A DNA stretch of 64,000 nucleotides from Microvirga roseola (GCF_020866965.1 NZ_JAJATX010000001.1:186001-250000); one strand, 5' to 3'. Shown: positions 45,992 to 55,793, counted from the first letter of the stretch. A program made the numbers and translations. The notes: generated by a model from the letters alone, not told the origin.

Positions 45992-47050
45992 CTATCGTCC
46001 GATGCCCAGCATGCGCCGGTTGGCGGCCTCGTCCGTTCCGCCCGCGGCGAAATCGTCGAAAGCCTTCTCCGTGACGCGGATGATGTGAGCCTTGATGAAT
46101 TCGGCGCCTTCGCGCGCGCCGTCCTCCGGGTGCTTGAGGGCGCATTCCCACTCCAGCACGGCCCAGGAGTCGTAATCGTACTGCGCGAGCTTGGAGAAGA
46201 TGGCGCTGAAATCCACCTGCCCGTCGCCAAGCGAGCGGAAGCGGCCGGCGCGGTTGATCCAGCTCTCATATCCCCCATAGACACCGATGCGGCCCGTCGG
46301 GTTGAACTCCGCGTCCTTGGCGTGGAAAGCCTTGATGCGCTCGTGGTACAGGTCGATGAAGGCCACGTAGTCGAGCTGCTGCAGCAGGAAATGGCTCGGG
46401 TCGTAGTTGATGCAGGCGCGGGCATGCCCGCCGACCGCATCGACGAAGCGCTCGAAGGTTGCGCCATCGTGGATGTCCTCGCCCGGATGAATCTCGTAGC
46501 AGACGTCGCAGCCTGCATCCTCATAGGCGTCGAGGATCGGCCGCCAGCGGCGGCCGAGTTCCTCGAACGCCGTCTCGACGAGACCGGCCGGACGCTGAGG
46601 CCAGGGATACATGAAGGGCCAGGCGAGCGCACCCGAGAAGGTGACATGAGCCCCCAGACCGAGCCGCTTCGACGCTTTCGCGGCCATGATCACCTGATCG
46701 ACGGCCCAGGCCTGCCGCGCCTTGGGGTTGCCTCGGACCTCGGGGGCGGCAAACCCGTCGAAGGCTTCGTCGAAGGCGGGATGAACCGCAACGAGCTGGC
46801 CCTGAAGATGGGTCGAAAGCTCGGTGATCTCGAGCCCATGGGAGCGGACGAGCCCTTGAATCTCGTCACAGTAAGTCTGCGACTCCGCCGCCTTCTTCAG
46901 ATCGAAAAGACGGGCATCCCAGGTGGGGATCTGAACACCCTTGTAGCCGAGCGAGGTGGCCCATCGGCAGATGGAATCCAGTGAGTTGAACGGTGCTTCA
47001 TCGCCTGCGAACTGCGCGAGGAAAAGGCCGGGGCCCTTCATGGTCTTCAT
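45992..47050 (-). CDS. Sugar phosphate isomerase/epimerase-type TIM-barrel protein
   Basis: A 352-residue AP-endonuclease-2-like TIM barrel (IolE/IolI/xylose-isomerase-like superfamily). Metal ligands are probably Glu in CDVCYEIHPGEDIHDG, Asp in INYDPSHFLLQQLD, His in IKAFHAKDAEF and Glu in AVLEWECALKH, which together form the family's divalent-metal site. It is placed between the binding protein and the Gfo/Idh dehydrogenase, so isomerisation or epimerisation of the imported sugar (or its keto product) is likely. Confidence 0.87.
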   Translation of the reverse strand: MKTMKGPGLFLAQFAGDEAPFNSLDSICRWATSLGYKGVQIPTWDARLFDLKKAAESQTYCDEIQGLVRSHGLEITELSTHLQGQLVAVHPAFDEAFDGFAAPEVRGNPKARQAWAVDQVIMAAKASKRLGLGAHVTFSGALAWPFMYPWPQRPAGLVETAFEELGRRWRPILDAYEDAGCDVCYEIHPGEDIHDGATFERFVDAVGGHARACINYDPSHFLLQQLDYVAFIDLYHERIKAFHAKDAEFNPTGRIGVYGGYESWINRAGRFRSLGDGQVDFSAIFSKLAQYDYDSWAVLEWECALKHPEDGAREGAEFIKAHIIRVTEKAFDDFAAGGTDEAANRRMLGIGR

Positions 47051-47140
47051 GGGTGAACTCCCAAGGTGACGGGGTGGCGCGAGAGGAAACTGAACCGGGC
47101 AAAGGAAAGCCGCCGGGAAAAGGAGCGGCTTGCCTTTGCC

Positions 47141-47166
47141 TCGCCCCTTCCGGTTGGAAGGGGCGA
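47141..47166 (-). promoter_or_regulatory. Stabilising hairpin after the sugar-binding-protein gene
   Basis: A perfect 11-bp stem TCGCCCCTTCC / GGAAGGGGCGA with a four-base loop lies 12 bases past the stop of the binding-protein gene. It has no T run on the minus strand. It probably protects the 3' end of the binding-protein mRNA or gives partial termination before the downstream enzymes. Confidence 0.6.
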
Positions 47167-47178
47167 GACGGCAGCCGC

Positions 47179-48135
47179 TTAGAACGGCGAGTTCGGGTAG
47201 TAGTGCTCCTCGGCGTTCTCCTTGGTGATCAGCTCTGCGTCGAGCACGTAGGTGCCGCGCATCGGGGCGTTCGAGTAGAACTGCGAGGCCGTCGTATTCA
47301 TGGCGGTCGCGATCATGGCCGGGGGATAGGACACGTTGGCCGGGATCATCTTGTCGCCCTCCATGACGCGCTTGACCATCTCCTTCATGCCGGCGCCGCC
47401 GAGCACGAACTTGATGTCGTCGCGCTTGGCCTGGCGGATCGCTTCGAGCACGCCGAGCGCCATGTCGTCGTCCGAGGCCCAGACCGCATCGATCTTCGGG
47501 TGCTTGGCAAGGTAGTCCTGCATCACCCGAAAGGCGTCGTCGCGGTTCCAGTTGGCGTACTGCTTGTCGATCACCTTCACGCCCGAGCCTTCGAGGGCCT
47601 TCTCAAAGTTGGAGACGCGCTCCTCGTCGATGACGGTCGGGATGCCGCGGAGCACGACGACATTGCCCTCCTTCAGGTTGTCGACGAAGTACTTTCCGGC
47701 GACGCGGCCGAATTCAGGGTTGTTCCCGGCGACATAGATGTCCTGGATCGCGGGATCGGTCAGGCCACGATCCACGACGGTCACGAAGGTGCCGTTCCGC
47801 TTCACCTCGCGGACGGGGCCCGTCAGCTCATCCGAGTTGAAGGGCAGAACGACGAGGGCGTCGATGTTCTGCGCCGTCAGGTCCTCGAGGGCATTCGCCT
47901 GCGATGCACCGTCAGGCGAGGTCTTCACGACGACCTTGAGGCCCGGATAGGTCTGCTCCAGGCGCTTGGCCGCTTCCTGGGCATGATAGACGACGCCGCC
48001 GGTCCAGCCATGGGTCGCGGCCGGGATCGAGACGCCGATGGTCACGTTCTTCTTCTCCTGAGCGGAGACGCCCGTGGCGACACCTGCCAGAAGGCCTGCC
48101 GTGACTGCCAGCTTCAGTACCGTTCTTCTTCTCAT
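47179..48135 (-). CDS. Ribose-type sugar ABC transporter substrate-binding protein
   Basis: 318 residues. The signal peptide is MRRRTVLKLAVTAGLLAGVA, cut near GVSAQE. It has the Peripla_BP_4 fold (TIGVSIPAATHGWTGGVVYH, NIDALVVLPFNSDEL, KIDAVWASDDDMALGVLEAI). The start ATG at 48133-48135 has GGGAGGA upstream. It binds a monosaccharide in the periplasm for the permease and two-domain ATPase encoded upstream. Confidence 0.93.
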   Translation of the reverse strand: MRRRTVLKLAVTAGLLAGVATGVSAQEKKNVTIGVSIPAATHGWTGGVVYHAQEAAKRLEQTYPGLKVVVKTSPDGASQANALEDLTAQNIDALVVLPFNSDELTGPVREVKRNGTFVTVVDRGLTDPAIQDIYVAGNNPEFGRVAGKYFVDNLKEGNVVVLRGIPTVIDEERVSNFEKALEGSGVKVIDKQYANWNRDDAFRVMQDYLAKHPKIDAVWASDDDMALGVLEAIRQAKRDDIKFVLGGAGMKEMVKRVMEGDKMIPANVSYPPAMIATAMNTTASQFYSNAPMRGTYVLDAELITKENAEEHYYPNSPF

Positions 48136-48194
48136 CTTGTCCTCCCTTTGTGGGTTGGCTTGAGCCCTTCTCGACCGGTGGGCTCGCACCGGCT

Positions 48195-49193
48195 TCATCG
48201 CCCGCGCTGTAGTGAGCGCTGCACGAGCATGGCGATAATGATGATGGCACCCTGGACCGCGCCGACGAGGAACTCGGAGACGAAGTCCGACAGCACCATG
48301 ATATTGGCGACGAGCTCCAGGATGATCGCGCCGACCACCGTGCCCCAGACGCGGCCGATGCCGCCCCTGAGCGCCGTGCCGCCGATCACGACGGCGGTGA
48401 TCGCCTGCAATTCCCAGAGCAGACCCGTGGTCGGCGTGGCGGAGCCGAGGCGCGGCACGTAGACCAGGATGGCGATGCCGACGCAGATACCCTGGATGAC
48501 ATAGGTGAGCGTCCGCACCCGCCAGATCGGCACGCCCGAATAGCGCGCCACGTCCTCGTTGGAGCCGAGAGCCACCACATGGCGGCCGAACGACGTTTTG
48601 TAGAGGATCAGCGCACCGATGGCGGCGACTGTGAGAAAGACGATGATCGGAACCGGAATGCCGAAAATGCTGCCGAAATAGACCGGGCGATACAGCTCGC
48701 GCAGCTCCATGTTGCGCATGGAGATCGTGCCGCCCGCGGCCAGCCAGATCACGAGGGAGCGGAAGATGCCCATCGTCCCGAGCGTGACGATGAATGGCTC
48801 GATGCGACCGAATGTGACAATCACGCCGTTCGCCAGGCCGCAGGCTGCGCCGAGCCCGACCGCGACCAGCATGCCGAGCGCCAGGGAGCCTAGATCCGCG
48901 CTGCCGAGGGCATTCAGCGTTAGGATCATGACGCCTGCAGTCAGGGCCGCCATGGAGCCAACCGAGAGATCCAGCCCGCCGCCTGCAATGACGAAGGTTG
49001 CGCCGACGGCGATGATCGCGATGAACGCCGAGCGCGTGACCACATTGAGCAGGTTGGACGCGGTCAGGAAGTCGGGGTTGATGAGCGCGCCTGCGATCAT
49101 CAGGACGATCAGGGCGATGAAGGGCGAGAGCGCCCGCATGTCGACGCTGAATCTGCGCTCCGGGGCGCTGCTGCGAAGCACGGTTTCAGTCAT
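48195..49193 (-). CDS. Ribose-type sugar ABC transporter permease
   Basis: A 332-residue RbsC-like permease from the ATG at 49191-49193, which overlaps the ATPase gene end by 8 bases. Family segments are AGGGLDLSVGSMAALTAGVM, GVIVTFGRIEPFIVTLGTMG and RYSGVPIWRVRTLTYVIQG. About ten helices are expected. It works as a homodimer with the two-domain ATPase. Confidence 0.93.
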   Translation of the reverse strand: MTETVLRSSAPERRFSVDMRALSPFIALIVLMIAGALINPDFLTASNLLNVVTRSAFIAIIAVGATFVIAGGGLDLSVGSMAALTAGVMILTLNALGSADLGSLALGMLVAVGLGAACGLANGVIVTFGRIEPFIVTLGTMGIFRSLVIWLAAGGTISMRNMELRELYRPVYFGSIFGIPVPIIVFLTVAAIGALILYKTSFGRHVVALGSNEDVARYSGVPIWRVRTLTYVIQGICVGIAILVYVPRLGSATPTTGLLWELQAITAVVIGGTALRGGIGRVWGTVVGAIILELVANIMVLSDFVSEFLVGAVQGAIIIIAMLVQRSLQRGR

Positions 49194-50706
49194 ACGCGAC
49201 TTGCGGCTCCCGCCGCCCTCCCTCATGAACGCCGGTGGCGAGATAGACGATGGCATCTTCCGACAGGTCGCTTTGAGCGACCTCGCCCGCAACGTGCCCG
49301 TTGCGCATCACGATGACCCGGTGGCAGAGCCCGATCAGCTCCTGCATCTCCGACGAGATGACGATGACGGAGCGACCCTCTTCGGCAAGGTCTGCTATGA
49401 AACGGTAGATCTGTTCCTTGGTGCCGATATCGACGCCACGGGTCGGCTCGTCGATGATGACGATGCGGGGCTCCACCAGCATCATCTTGGCGAGCAGGAG
49501 CTTCTGCTGGTTGCCGCCGGAAAGCTGCCCCGCCAGAAGATCGCGCCGCCGGGTGCGGATGTCGAAATCCTTGATCGCGCTGTCGAGCGCCCTGTCCTCG
49601 GCGCCCACGTCGATGAACGAGCCACGGCTGAATTTCTCGAGGGAGGCGAGGGAGAGATTGACCCGCAGGTTCTGCTGCAGGAGCAGGCCCTTTCCCTTCC
49701 GATCCTCCGAGAGATAGACGATCCCCGCCGCCATGGCTGTGCGCGCATCGCGGAAATTGACCGCCTTCCCATCGAGCATGATGGCGCCTTGGCTCGGGCG
49801 CAGGCCCACGATCCCTTCGAAAAGCTCCGTCCTGCCCGCGCCGATGAGGCCGCCGAATCCGAGGATCTCGCCGCGCTTCAGGGAGAAGGAAGCATCGGCC
49901 ACATAGCCGGGCACGACCATGTCGCGCACGCTCATCACGACCTGATCGGAGGCGGTCGCCGGTTTTTCCGGATAGAGCTTGGACATGTCACGGCCCACCA
50001 TGAGCCGCGCCATCTCGAGGGGCTCCAATCCTTGGGTGTCGCGGGTGGCAACGAGCTGCCCGTCGCGGAGCACCGTCACCCGGTCGGCCACGGCCTTCAC
50101 CTCGTTGAGGCGGTGGGAGATGTAGAGCACCGCCACGCCCTGCGCTCGGAGCCTGCGGATGATCTCGAAAAGGCTCTCGGCCTCGATCGGGGTGAGCACG
50201 GCAGTCGGCTCGTCGAAGGCCACCACCTTGTGCGGCACGAGCAGTGCGCAGGCGATCTGGATGAGCTGGCGGTCGGCGATGGAGAGGAGACGCACCTCAC
50301 GGTCGGGATCGATATCGACGCCGAGCTCTCCAAGAATGGCGCGCGTGCGCTCGCGCATGGCCCTGTCGTCCATGAGGCCGAACCGCCGGATCTCGCGCCC
50401 GAGAAAGAGGTTCTGCGCTACCGTCAGATCAGGGGCGAGCAGGATTTCCTGATGAACGAGGACGATGCCGTGATGCTCGGCATCCACCGGGCCGGCAAAA
50501 GTGATCGGCCGGCCGTCGAGATGGAGGCTGCCCTTGGTCGGGGACAGGTGGCCCGAAAGGATGCGCATCAGGGTGGACTTGCCCGCGCCGTTCTCGCCGA
50601 TGACGGCGTGAGCCTCGCCGGGCTTCAGATCCAGCGTGATGCCGCTCAGAACCTCGATGGGTCCGAAGGATTTCGAGATGTTCTCTGCGCGAAGAACGGA
50701 GTCCAT
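49186..50706 (-). CDS. Ribose-type sugar ABC transporter ATP-binding protein (two nucleotide-binding domains)
   Basis: 506 residues from the ATG at 50704-50706. The first domain has Walker A GENGAGKSTL and Walker B KVVAFDEPTAVL. The second has the degenerate Walker A GLIGAGRTEL, signature LSGGNQQKLLLAKMM and Walker B IVIIDEPTRGVD. This is the RbsA/XylG layout. It is the first gene of the operon and is divergent from the LacI repressor. Confidence 0.94.
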   Translation of the reverse strand: MDSVLRAENISKSFGPIEVLSGITLDLKPGEAHAVIGENGAGKSTLMRILSGHLSPTKGSLHLDGRPITFAGPVDAEHHGIVLVHQEILLAPDLTVAQNLFLGREIRRFGLMDDRAMRERTRAILGELGVDIDPDREVRLLSIADRQLIQIACALLVPHKVVAFDEPTAVLTPIEAESLFEIIRRLRAQGVAVLYISHRLNEVKAVADRVTVLRDGQLVATRDTQGLEPLEMARLMVGRDMSKLYPEKPATASDQVVMSVRDMVVPGYVADASFSLKRGEILGFGGLIGAGRTELFEGIVGLRPSQGAIMLDGKAVNFRDARTAMAAGIVYLSEDRKGKGLLLQQNLRVNLSLASLEKFSRGSFIDVGAEDRALDSAIKDFDIRTRRRDLLAGQLSGGNQQKLLLAKMMLVEPRIVIIDEPTRGVDIGTKEQIYRFIADLAEEGRSVIVISSEMQELIGLCHRVIVMRNGHVAGEVAQSDLSEDAIVYLATGVHEGGRREPQVAYD

Positions 50707-50884
50707 GACCTGTTCCGGATCGGGGTGAGCGACACAGTCCGCTCCCACGGCGTGGAAGCGGTCTTCCGGCGCAACGGCGCCTCAGGAAATCAGCTGGATG
50801 GAGCGCAAGCGGGCATCAGATTCCTCCGGTTATGGCAGGGTCCTCTGGCGGGACCTTCTCGGTGAACTAAGGGTGCCGACGGGT

Positions 50885-50944
50885 TTGACAACACCCCCAT
50901 GTAAACGATTACATAAACTTTACCGCAATGGAGGCTTCTGTCAA
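50885..50944. promoter_or_regulatory. Divergent promoters with LacI-type operator
   Basis: The palindrome ATGTAAACGATTACAT (50899-50914) has a central CG and one mismatched pair, the classic LacI/PurR/CcpA-type operator shape. On the plus strand TTGACA (50885-50890) with ATTACA 17 bases later reads toward the repressor. On the minus strand TTGACA (50944-50939) with TAAAGT (50922-50917) after 16 bases reads toward the transporter. The operator overlaps both, so repression would close both promoters. Confidence 0.65.
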
Positions 50945-50968
50945 ACAGAACCCCGCTGGGGAAGGACA

Positions 50969-52030
50969 ATGGACGAGGCAGGGCAAGCCGACAGGGCCGA
51001 GCAGGGCGATCGACCGCTGCGCGTGGCGAGGATCCAGGATGTCGCGAAGCTGGCCGAGGTGTCGACCGCGACCGTGAGCCGTGCGCTCGCCTCGCCGGAA
51101 CGCGTTTCGCCCGAGGCGAGGGCGCGCGTGTTCGAGGCGATCGCCAAGACGGGCTATGTGCCCAACCCCGCCGCCCGGACCCTGCGCTCGCAGAAGACCT
51201 ATATGGTGCTCGTGGTCCTGCCGGATCTGGCGAACACCTTCTTCTCGCGGATCCTGCGCGGGATCGAGGAGACCCTGTTCGAGGCCGGATACGGCATGAT
51301 CATCGGTGATCTCGACGGTTCGCCCGAAAAGGAGGCGCATTTTTCCGCCTTCACCGGGGCCGGACGCGTGGACGGGGCCATCCTTCTCAACGGGCATCTC
51401 TTCGGGCAGAGGCGCGACGGCAGCGGGCAGGCGGCCCGGCTTAGCATTCCGCTCGTCGCCCTTTGCGAGGCGATTCCCGGGGCCGACATTCCGCAGATCG
51501 AGATCGACAACCGCGAGGCAGCCCGCCGGATGACGGAGCATCTCGCTTCCCTTGGCCATAGCCGCATCGCCTATCTGAGCGGTCCGCCTGAGAACGTATT
51601 GGAGCGCGAGCGCTTCAAAGGCTACCAGGACGGTCTTGAGGCGGCGGGGATCGCCTTTGATCCCTCTCTCGTCATCCCCGGCGACTTCACCATCGGCTCG
51701 GGAGTTACCGCTGGTCAGGACCTGGTGGCACGCGCTAAGCGGCCGACCGCCGTCTTCTGCACCAGCGACGAGATGGCCATCGGCCTCATGCGCACGCTGC
51801 TTTCAGCCGGGATCAGGGTGCCGGAGGACATGTCAGTGGCGGGCTTCGACGACATCGAGTTCGCCGCCGTGGCCGAGCCTGCCCTCACCACAATCCATCA
51901 GCCGAGGCGTGAATTGGGACAGGCGGCCGCGTCGGCTCTCATCGACCTGCTCCAGGGCCGCCCGTCACCCCGGAGCATCCGGCTCGACACCGAACTCGTC
52001 ATCCGGGACAGCGTCGCGCCCCTGCGGTAA
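50969..52030 (+). CDS. LacI-family repressor of the sugar transporter operon
   Basis: 353 residues from the ATG at 50969, with GGGGAAGGA upstream. The helix-turn-helix and hinge are RIQDVAKLAEVSTATVSRAL ... NPAARTLRS (about residues 20-75). The effector domain is like that of periplasmic sugar-binding proteins (LVALCEAIPGADIPQIEIDN, GFDDIEFAAVAEPALTTIHQP). Its divergent position and the operator identify its target; the inducer should be the transported sugar or a derivative. Confidence 0.92.
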   Translation: MDEAGQADRAEQGDRPLRVARIQDVAKLAEVSTATVSRALASPERVSPEARARVFEAIAKTGYVPNPAARTLRSQKTYMVLVVLPDLANTFFSRILRGIEETLFEAGYGMIIGDLDGSPEKEAHFSAFTGAGRVDGAILLNGHLFGQRRDGSGQAARLSIPLVALCEAIPGADIPQIEIDNREAARRMTEHLASLGHSRIAYLSGPPENVLERERFKGYQDGLEAAGIAFDPSLVIPGDFTIGSGVTAGQDLVARAKRPTAVFCTSDEMAIGLMRTLLSAGIRVPEDMSVAGFDDIEFAAVAEPALTTIHQPRRELGQAAASALIDLLQGRPSPRSIRLDTELVIRDSVAPLR

Positions 52031-52036
52031 GGCCTC

Positions 52037-54640
52037 TCAAGCCGCAACCGGCGACAGCTCTTCCGCCGCAGGCTTCATCCGCCGCCGCTGCAGCCACCAG
52101 ATCAGGCCGGCAATCGCAAGCGCCGGAATGTAGACCCACATGGTCGAGGGCCGTCCCGGAGCCGGAGCAATCACCCCCACGAGCTGAAAGCCCGGCTCGA
52201 GGCCCACGCGCTCGGCATAGGAGCCGAAGCTGACATTGCTGATGGTGAGGCGATCGCCGAGCGGGACCACGGTCAGGCCCGCAGCGCGCAGGCGTTCACG
52301 AGGGGCGGGATTCTGCTCGCCGAGATTGAGGCTCACGGTCTTGCGCACGTCCTCGCCCTCGATCGTCATGCCCTCGACCACGATGGCGAGCCGGTGATTC
52401 ACGGGAGCCTCGGAGACCCGGTCCATCAGCTCGCTCGCGGGCAGCTCCACCGTCGGCGCATGGAACCGGTTGAGCCACCAGTCGGGCCGAAACAGCGCGA
52501 AGCACACGATGAGCAGGACGGCGGTCTCCCACAGGCGGCTGCGTGTGGCGAAGTAGTTCATCGTCGCGGCCGAGAAGAGCAGGATCGCCGCCATGTTGAC
52601 GGCAATCACGATGGCGGCATCCACCCAGCTGTCCACGCCGATGAGCAGCATCGCCGGGTTGAAGATGAAGATGAACGGCAGCAGCGCGGTGCGCATGGCG
52701 TAGAACGCACCCTGGAAACCCGTCTTGATGGGGTCCTCGCGCGAAATCGCCGCCGCCGCGAAGGAGGCAAGCCCGACGGGCGGCGTGATGTCGGCCATGA
52801 TGCCGAAATAGAACACGAAGAGGTGGACTGCGATGAGCGGGATCGCGAGGCCCGCCTGCGCGCCGAGTTCGACCACGACCGGGGCCATGAGGGTCGCGAC
52901 GAGGATATAGTTCGCCGTGGTCGGAATGCCCATGCCGAGGACGAGGCTGATGAGGGCGATCAGGACCAGCATGATGATGACGTTGCCGCCGGAAAGGAAT
53001 TCCACGAACTCCGTCATCATGAGGCCGAGGCCCGTCAACGTGACGGTGCCGACGATGATGCCGGCGGTCGCGGTGGCGATCGCAATGCCGATCATGTTGC
53101 GCGCGCCGAGCGCGAGGCCGTCCATGAGATCTACGTAAGCGGCGGCGGCAGCGCGGCCGACCGGTTGGCGGCGGAAGAGGGCAAGGAGCGGACGGCGCGT
53201 TGCGACGATGCCGATGACCGAGACCGTGGCCCAGAAGGCGGAGAGGCCCGGAGACATCTCTTCCACCATCAGGCACCAGAGCAGAACGACGAGCGGGATG
53301 ATGAAGTCGAGCCCCGTGCGGGCTACGTCCCATGCGCGGGGAAGGGTCACGATGGGAGCATCCGGATCGTCAAGCTCGAGATCGGGATGGCGCGCCGCAT
53401 AGGCGATGGTTGCGAGATAGACGACGAGGCCGGCAGCCGTCAGGATCCAGGCTGCGCTGTCGCCGAAAGCCGCCTGCGCACCGAGAACGCCGTAGTAGAG
53501 CAGGCCGAGCACCACGATGATGCCGCTGACTCCGAGGCCGGTGCGCAGAAGCCGCGTCTTCGCGGGCGTGGGTTCGCGCGCAATGGGTTGCGCCCCGATC
53601 TTCAGCGCCTCCAAATGGACGATGTAGAGGAGCGCCACATAGGATGCGACTGCCGGCAGGAAGGCGTGGGTGACAATCTGCGCATAGGGAATGCCGACAT
53701 ATTCCACCATCAGGAACGCGGCTGCGCCCATCACGGGCGGCATGATCTGTCCGTTGATCGAGGAGGCGGCCTCGATGGCGCCGGCCTTCACGCCGGAAAG
53801 GCCCGTGCGCTTCATGAGCGGGATCGTGAAGATGCCGCCCGAGACCACGTTAGAGACCGACGAGCCGGACACGACGCCGTTGAGGGCCGACGAGACCACG
53901 GCCACCTTGGCCGGACCGCCGCGCAGGTGACCGAGCAGGGCGATGGAGATCTGCATCATCCAGTTTCCGCCGCCGGCCTTCTCGAGCAGCGTGCCGAACA
54001 GCACGAAGAGGAAGACGAAGCTCGTCGACACGCCGAGCGCGATGCCGAACACGCCTTCCGTCGTCAACCACTGGTGCTGGAGGAACTTGGAGATGGACGC
54101 GCCCTTGTGCAGCAGCACGTCGGGCATGTAGGGGCCGCCGAAGGTGAAGGCGATGAAGGTGAGCGCGACGAAGACCATCGGCAGGCCGAGGGATCTGCGC
54201 GTGGCCTCCAGCAGGAGCACGATGCCCGCGCCCGCCGTCACGAGGTCGAACGTGATCGGCTGTCCCGGCCGCGTGGCGAGCTCGCGGTAGAACAGGAAGA
54301 GGTATGCGCCTGCGAAAGCGCCGGCTGCGGCCAGCACCCAGTCGATCACGGGCACGTAGGTGCGCGGCGAGGACTTGAAGGCGGGATAGGCTGCAAAGGC
54401 CAGGAAGAGCGCGAGACCGAGATGAATGGAGCGCGCCTCCGTATCGTTCAGGATTCCGAAACCGAACACGAAAGGCAGCGGAGAGGCGTACCAGATCTGG
54501 AACAGGGACCATGCGATGGCGACCGCGGTAATCAGCGTGGCGGCAAGCCCGACGGGCTTGCGGCCGCCCGTATCCGCCTCCGCGACGAGCCGCTCCAGCT
54601 CTTCGGAGGGGGCGAGGGGGGCTTTCTCGGTTGTCGACAT
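52037..54640 (-). CDS. TAXI-type TRAP transporter fused permease (DctQM-like)
   Basis: 867 residues. The N-terminal part (about 35-175) is the small 4-helix subunit. The large DctM-like domain follows (ALNGVVSGSSVSNVVSGGIF, GGFAMPP-like NGQIMPPVMGAAAFLM, LVLGMGIPTTANYILVATLM). A C-terminal extension of about 200 residues includes a soluble DUF3394/PDZ-like part (GLTVVPLGDRLTISNVSFGS) and a last helix. It uses an ion gradient to import the ligand of the TAXI binding protein encoded upstream. Confidence 0.92.
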   Translation of the reverse strand: MSTTEKAPLAPSEELERLVAEADTGGRKPVGLAATLITAVAIAWSLFQIWYASPLPFVFGFGILNDTEARSIHLGLALFLAFAAYPAFKSSPRTYVPVIDWVLAAAGAFAGAYLFLFYRELATRPGQPITFDLVTAGAGIVLLLEATRRSLGLPMVFVALTFIAFTFGGPYMPDVLLHKGASISKFLQHQWLTTEGVFGIALGVSTSFVFLFVLFGTLLEKAGGGNWMMQISIALLGHLRGGPAKVAVVSSALNGVVSGSSVSNVVSGGIFTIPLMKRTGLSGVKAGAIEAASSINGQIMPPVMGAAAFLMVEYVGIPYAQIVTHAFLPAVASYVALLYIVHLEALKIGAQPIAREPTPAKTRLLRTGLGVSGIIVVLGLLYYGVLGAQAAFGDSAAWILTAAGLVVYLATIAYAARHPDLELDDPDAPIVTLPRAWDVARTGLDFIIPLVVLLWCLMVEEMSPGLSAFWATVSVIGIVATRRPLLALFRRQPVGRAAAAAYVDLMDGLALGARNMIGIAIATATAGIIVGTVTLTGLGLMMTEFVEFLSGGNVIIMLVLIALISLVLGMGIPTTANYILVATLMAPVVVELGAQAGLAIPLIAVHLFVFYFGIMADITPPVGLASFAAAAISREDPIKTGFQGAFYAMRTALLPFIFIFNPAMLLIGVDSWVDAAIVIAVNMAAILLFSAATMNYFATRSRLWETAVLLIVCFALFRPDWWLNRFHAPTVELPASELMDRVSEAPVNHRLAIVVEGMTIEGEDVRKTVSLNLGEQNPAPRERLRAAGLTVVPLGDRLTISNVSFGSYAERVGLEPGFQLVGVIAPAPGRPSTMWVYIPALAIAGLIWWLQRRRMKPAAEELSPVAA

Positions 54641-54670
54641 GGTCTCGTTCCTAGGGTGTCAGACAAGGCA

Positions 54671-54694
54671 GGGGGGCGGCCTTCGCCGCCCCCC
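54671..54694 (-). promoter_or_regulatory. Hairpin between TAXI binding-protein gene and TRAP permease gene
   Basis: Ten-bp perfect stem GGGGGGCGGC / GCCGCCCCCC with a CTTC (GAAG on the minus strand) loop lies 30 bases after the binding-protein stop. It has no T run. It is likely to stabilise or partly terminate the upstream mRNA. Confidence 0.6.
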
Positions 54695-54724
54695 ATTGTA
54701 TTGGACTTGTGAGAGAGAGCCAGC

Positions 54725-55699
54725 TTACTTCAGCCAGCCCTTCTCCTTGTAGTACTTGGCAGCGCCCGAATGGAGCGGAGCCGACAGGCCGTTCTTGATC
54801 ATGTCCTGCGGCTCGAGATTGGCGAAGGCAGGGTGCAGGGACTTGAACTCGTTGAAGTTCTCGAACACCGCCTTGGTGATCTGATAGACCGTCTCCTCAG
54901 GAACCTTGGCCGAGGTCACCACGGTCGCGAGAACGCCGTAGGTCTCCGTGTCCTGGGGGTTGTTGTTGTAGAGGCCGCCCTTGATCTTCGCCTTGGCGTA
55001 GTAGGGGTTCTCCGCCACGAGCTTGTCGACGGCCGGGCCCGTGATCGAGACGAGCTGCGCACCGCAGGTCGTGGTCGGGTCCTGGATGTTCGCGGACGGA
55101 TGGCCGACGCCGTAGAAGAAGGCGTCGATCTTGTTGTCGCACAGCGCAGGGCCGTGTTCGTCGGCCTTCAGCTCGGAAGCGAGCGAGAAATCGGACAGTT
55201 TCCAGCCCTTGGCGGCCAGCAGCTGCTCCATGGAGGCGCGGGTGCCCGAGCCCGGGTTGCCGACGTTGACGCGCTTGCCCTTGAGATCGTCGAAGGTCTT
55301 GGCGTTCACTTCCTTGCGGGCCAGAACCGTGAAGGGCTCCGGGTGAACCGAGAAGACCGCGCGCAGGTCGCCGAAGGCGCCGCTGTCCTTGAACGTGCCT
55401 TCACCCTTCAGGGCGTTGTACTGCACGTCCGACTGGGCCAGGCCGAAATCGAGTTCACCGGCCTTGATCGCATTGGCGTTGTAGGCCGATCCGCCGGTCG
55501 ATTCCACCGAGCAGCGCAGGCCGTGGTCCTTGCGGTCCTTGTTGACGAGGCGGCAAACGGCGCCGCCGACGGCATAGTACACGCCGGTCACGCCGCCGGT
55601 TCCGATGGTGACGAACTTCTGCTGCGCCTGGGCAGGCATGGCCGTCAGGGTCATTACGGCGGCGGCCGCACCGAGAAGCGAGTGTTTGAATGCGTTCAT
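54725..55699 (-). CDS. TAXI-family TRAP solute-binding protein
   Basis: 324 residues from the ATG at 55697-55699. The signal peptide is [20 protein letters not shown], cut after PAQAQ. The mature N-terminus [20 protein letters not shown] is the TAXI signature. Cysteines occur in [25 protein letters not shown] and TTTCG, as in many TAXI proteins. It binds the ligand in the periplasm for the fused TRAP permease. Family ligands include glutamate and other acids; the gene neighbourhood suggests an amino acid or a keto acid. Confidence 0.92.
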   Translation of the reverse strand: MNAFKHSLLGAAAAVMTLTAMPAQAQQKFVTIGTGGVTGVYYAVGGAVCRLVNKDRKDHGLRCSVESTGGSAYNANAIKAGELDFGLAQSDVQYNALKGEGTFKDSGAFGDLRAVFSVHPEPFTVLARKEVNAKTFDDLKGKRVNVGNPGSGTRASMEQLLAAKGWKLSDFSLASELKADEHGPALCDNKIDAFFYGVGHPSANIQDPTTTCGAQLVSITGPAVDKLVAENPYYAKAKIKGGLYNNNPQDTETYGVLATVVTSAKVPEETVYQITKAVFENFNEFKSLHPAFANLEPQDMIKNGLSAPLHSGAAKYYKEKGWLK

Positions 55700-55793
55700 T
55701 GTTTCTCTTCCCTCGTGTTGATCCGGTGTTGCACCGGACATGAAGTTAGATCGGGAGGTGCCCCGGCTGCAACCGCGGCTCCAGGCAGGAGCC

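Noticed and set aside
52394-54712. A 772-codon plus-strand frame opposite the TRAP permease
   Set aside because: Its composition is dominated by Glu, Asp, His, Arg and Gly, as expected for the complement of a hydrophobic gene; no start signal is present.
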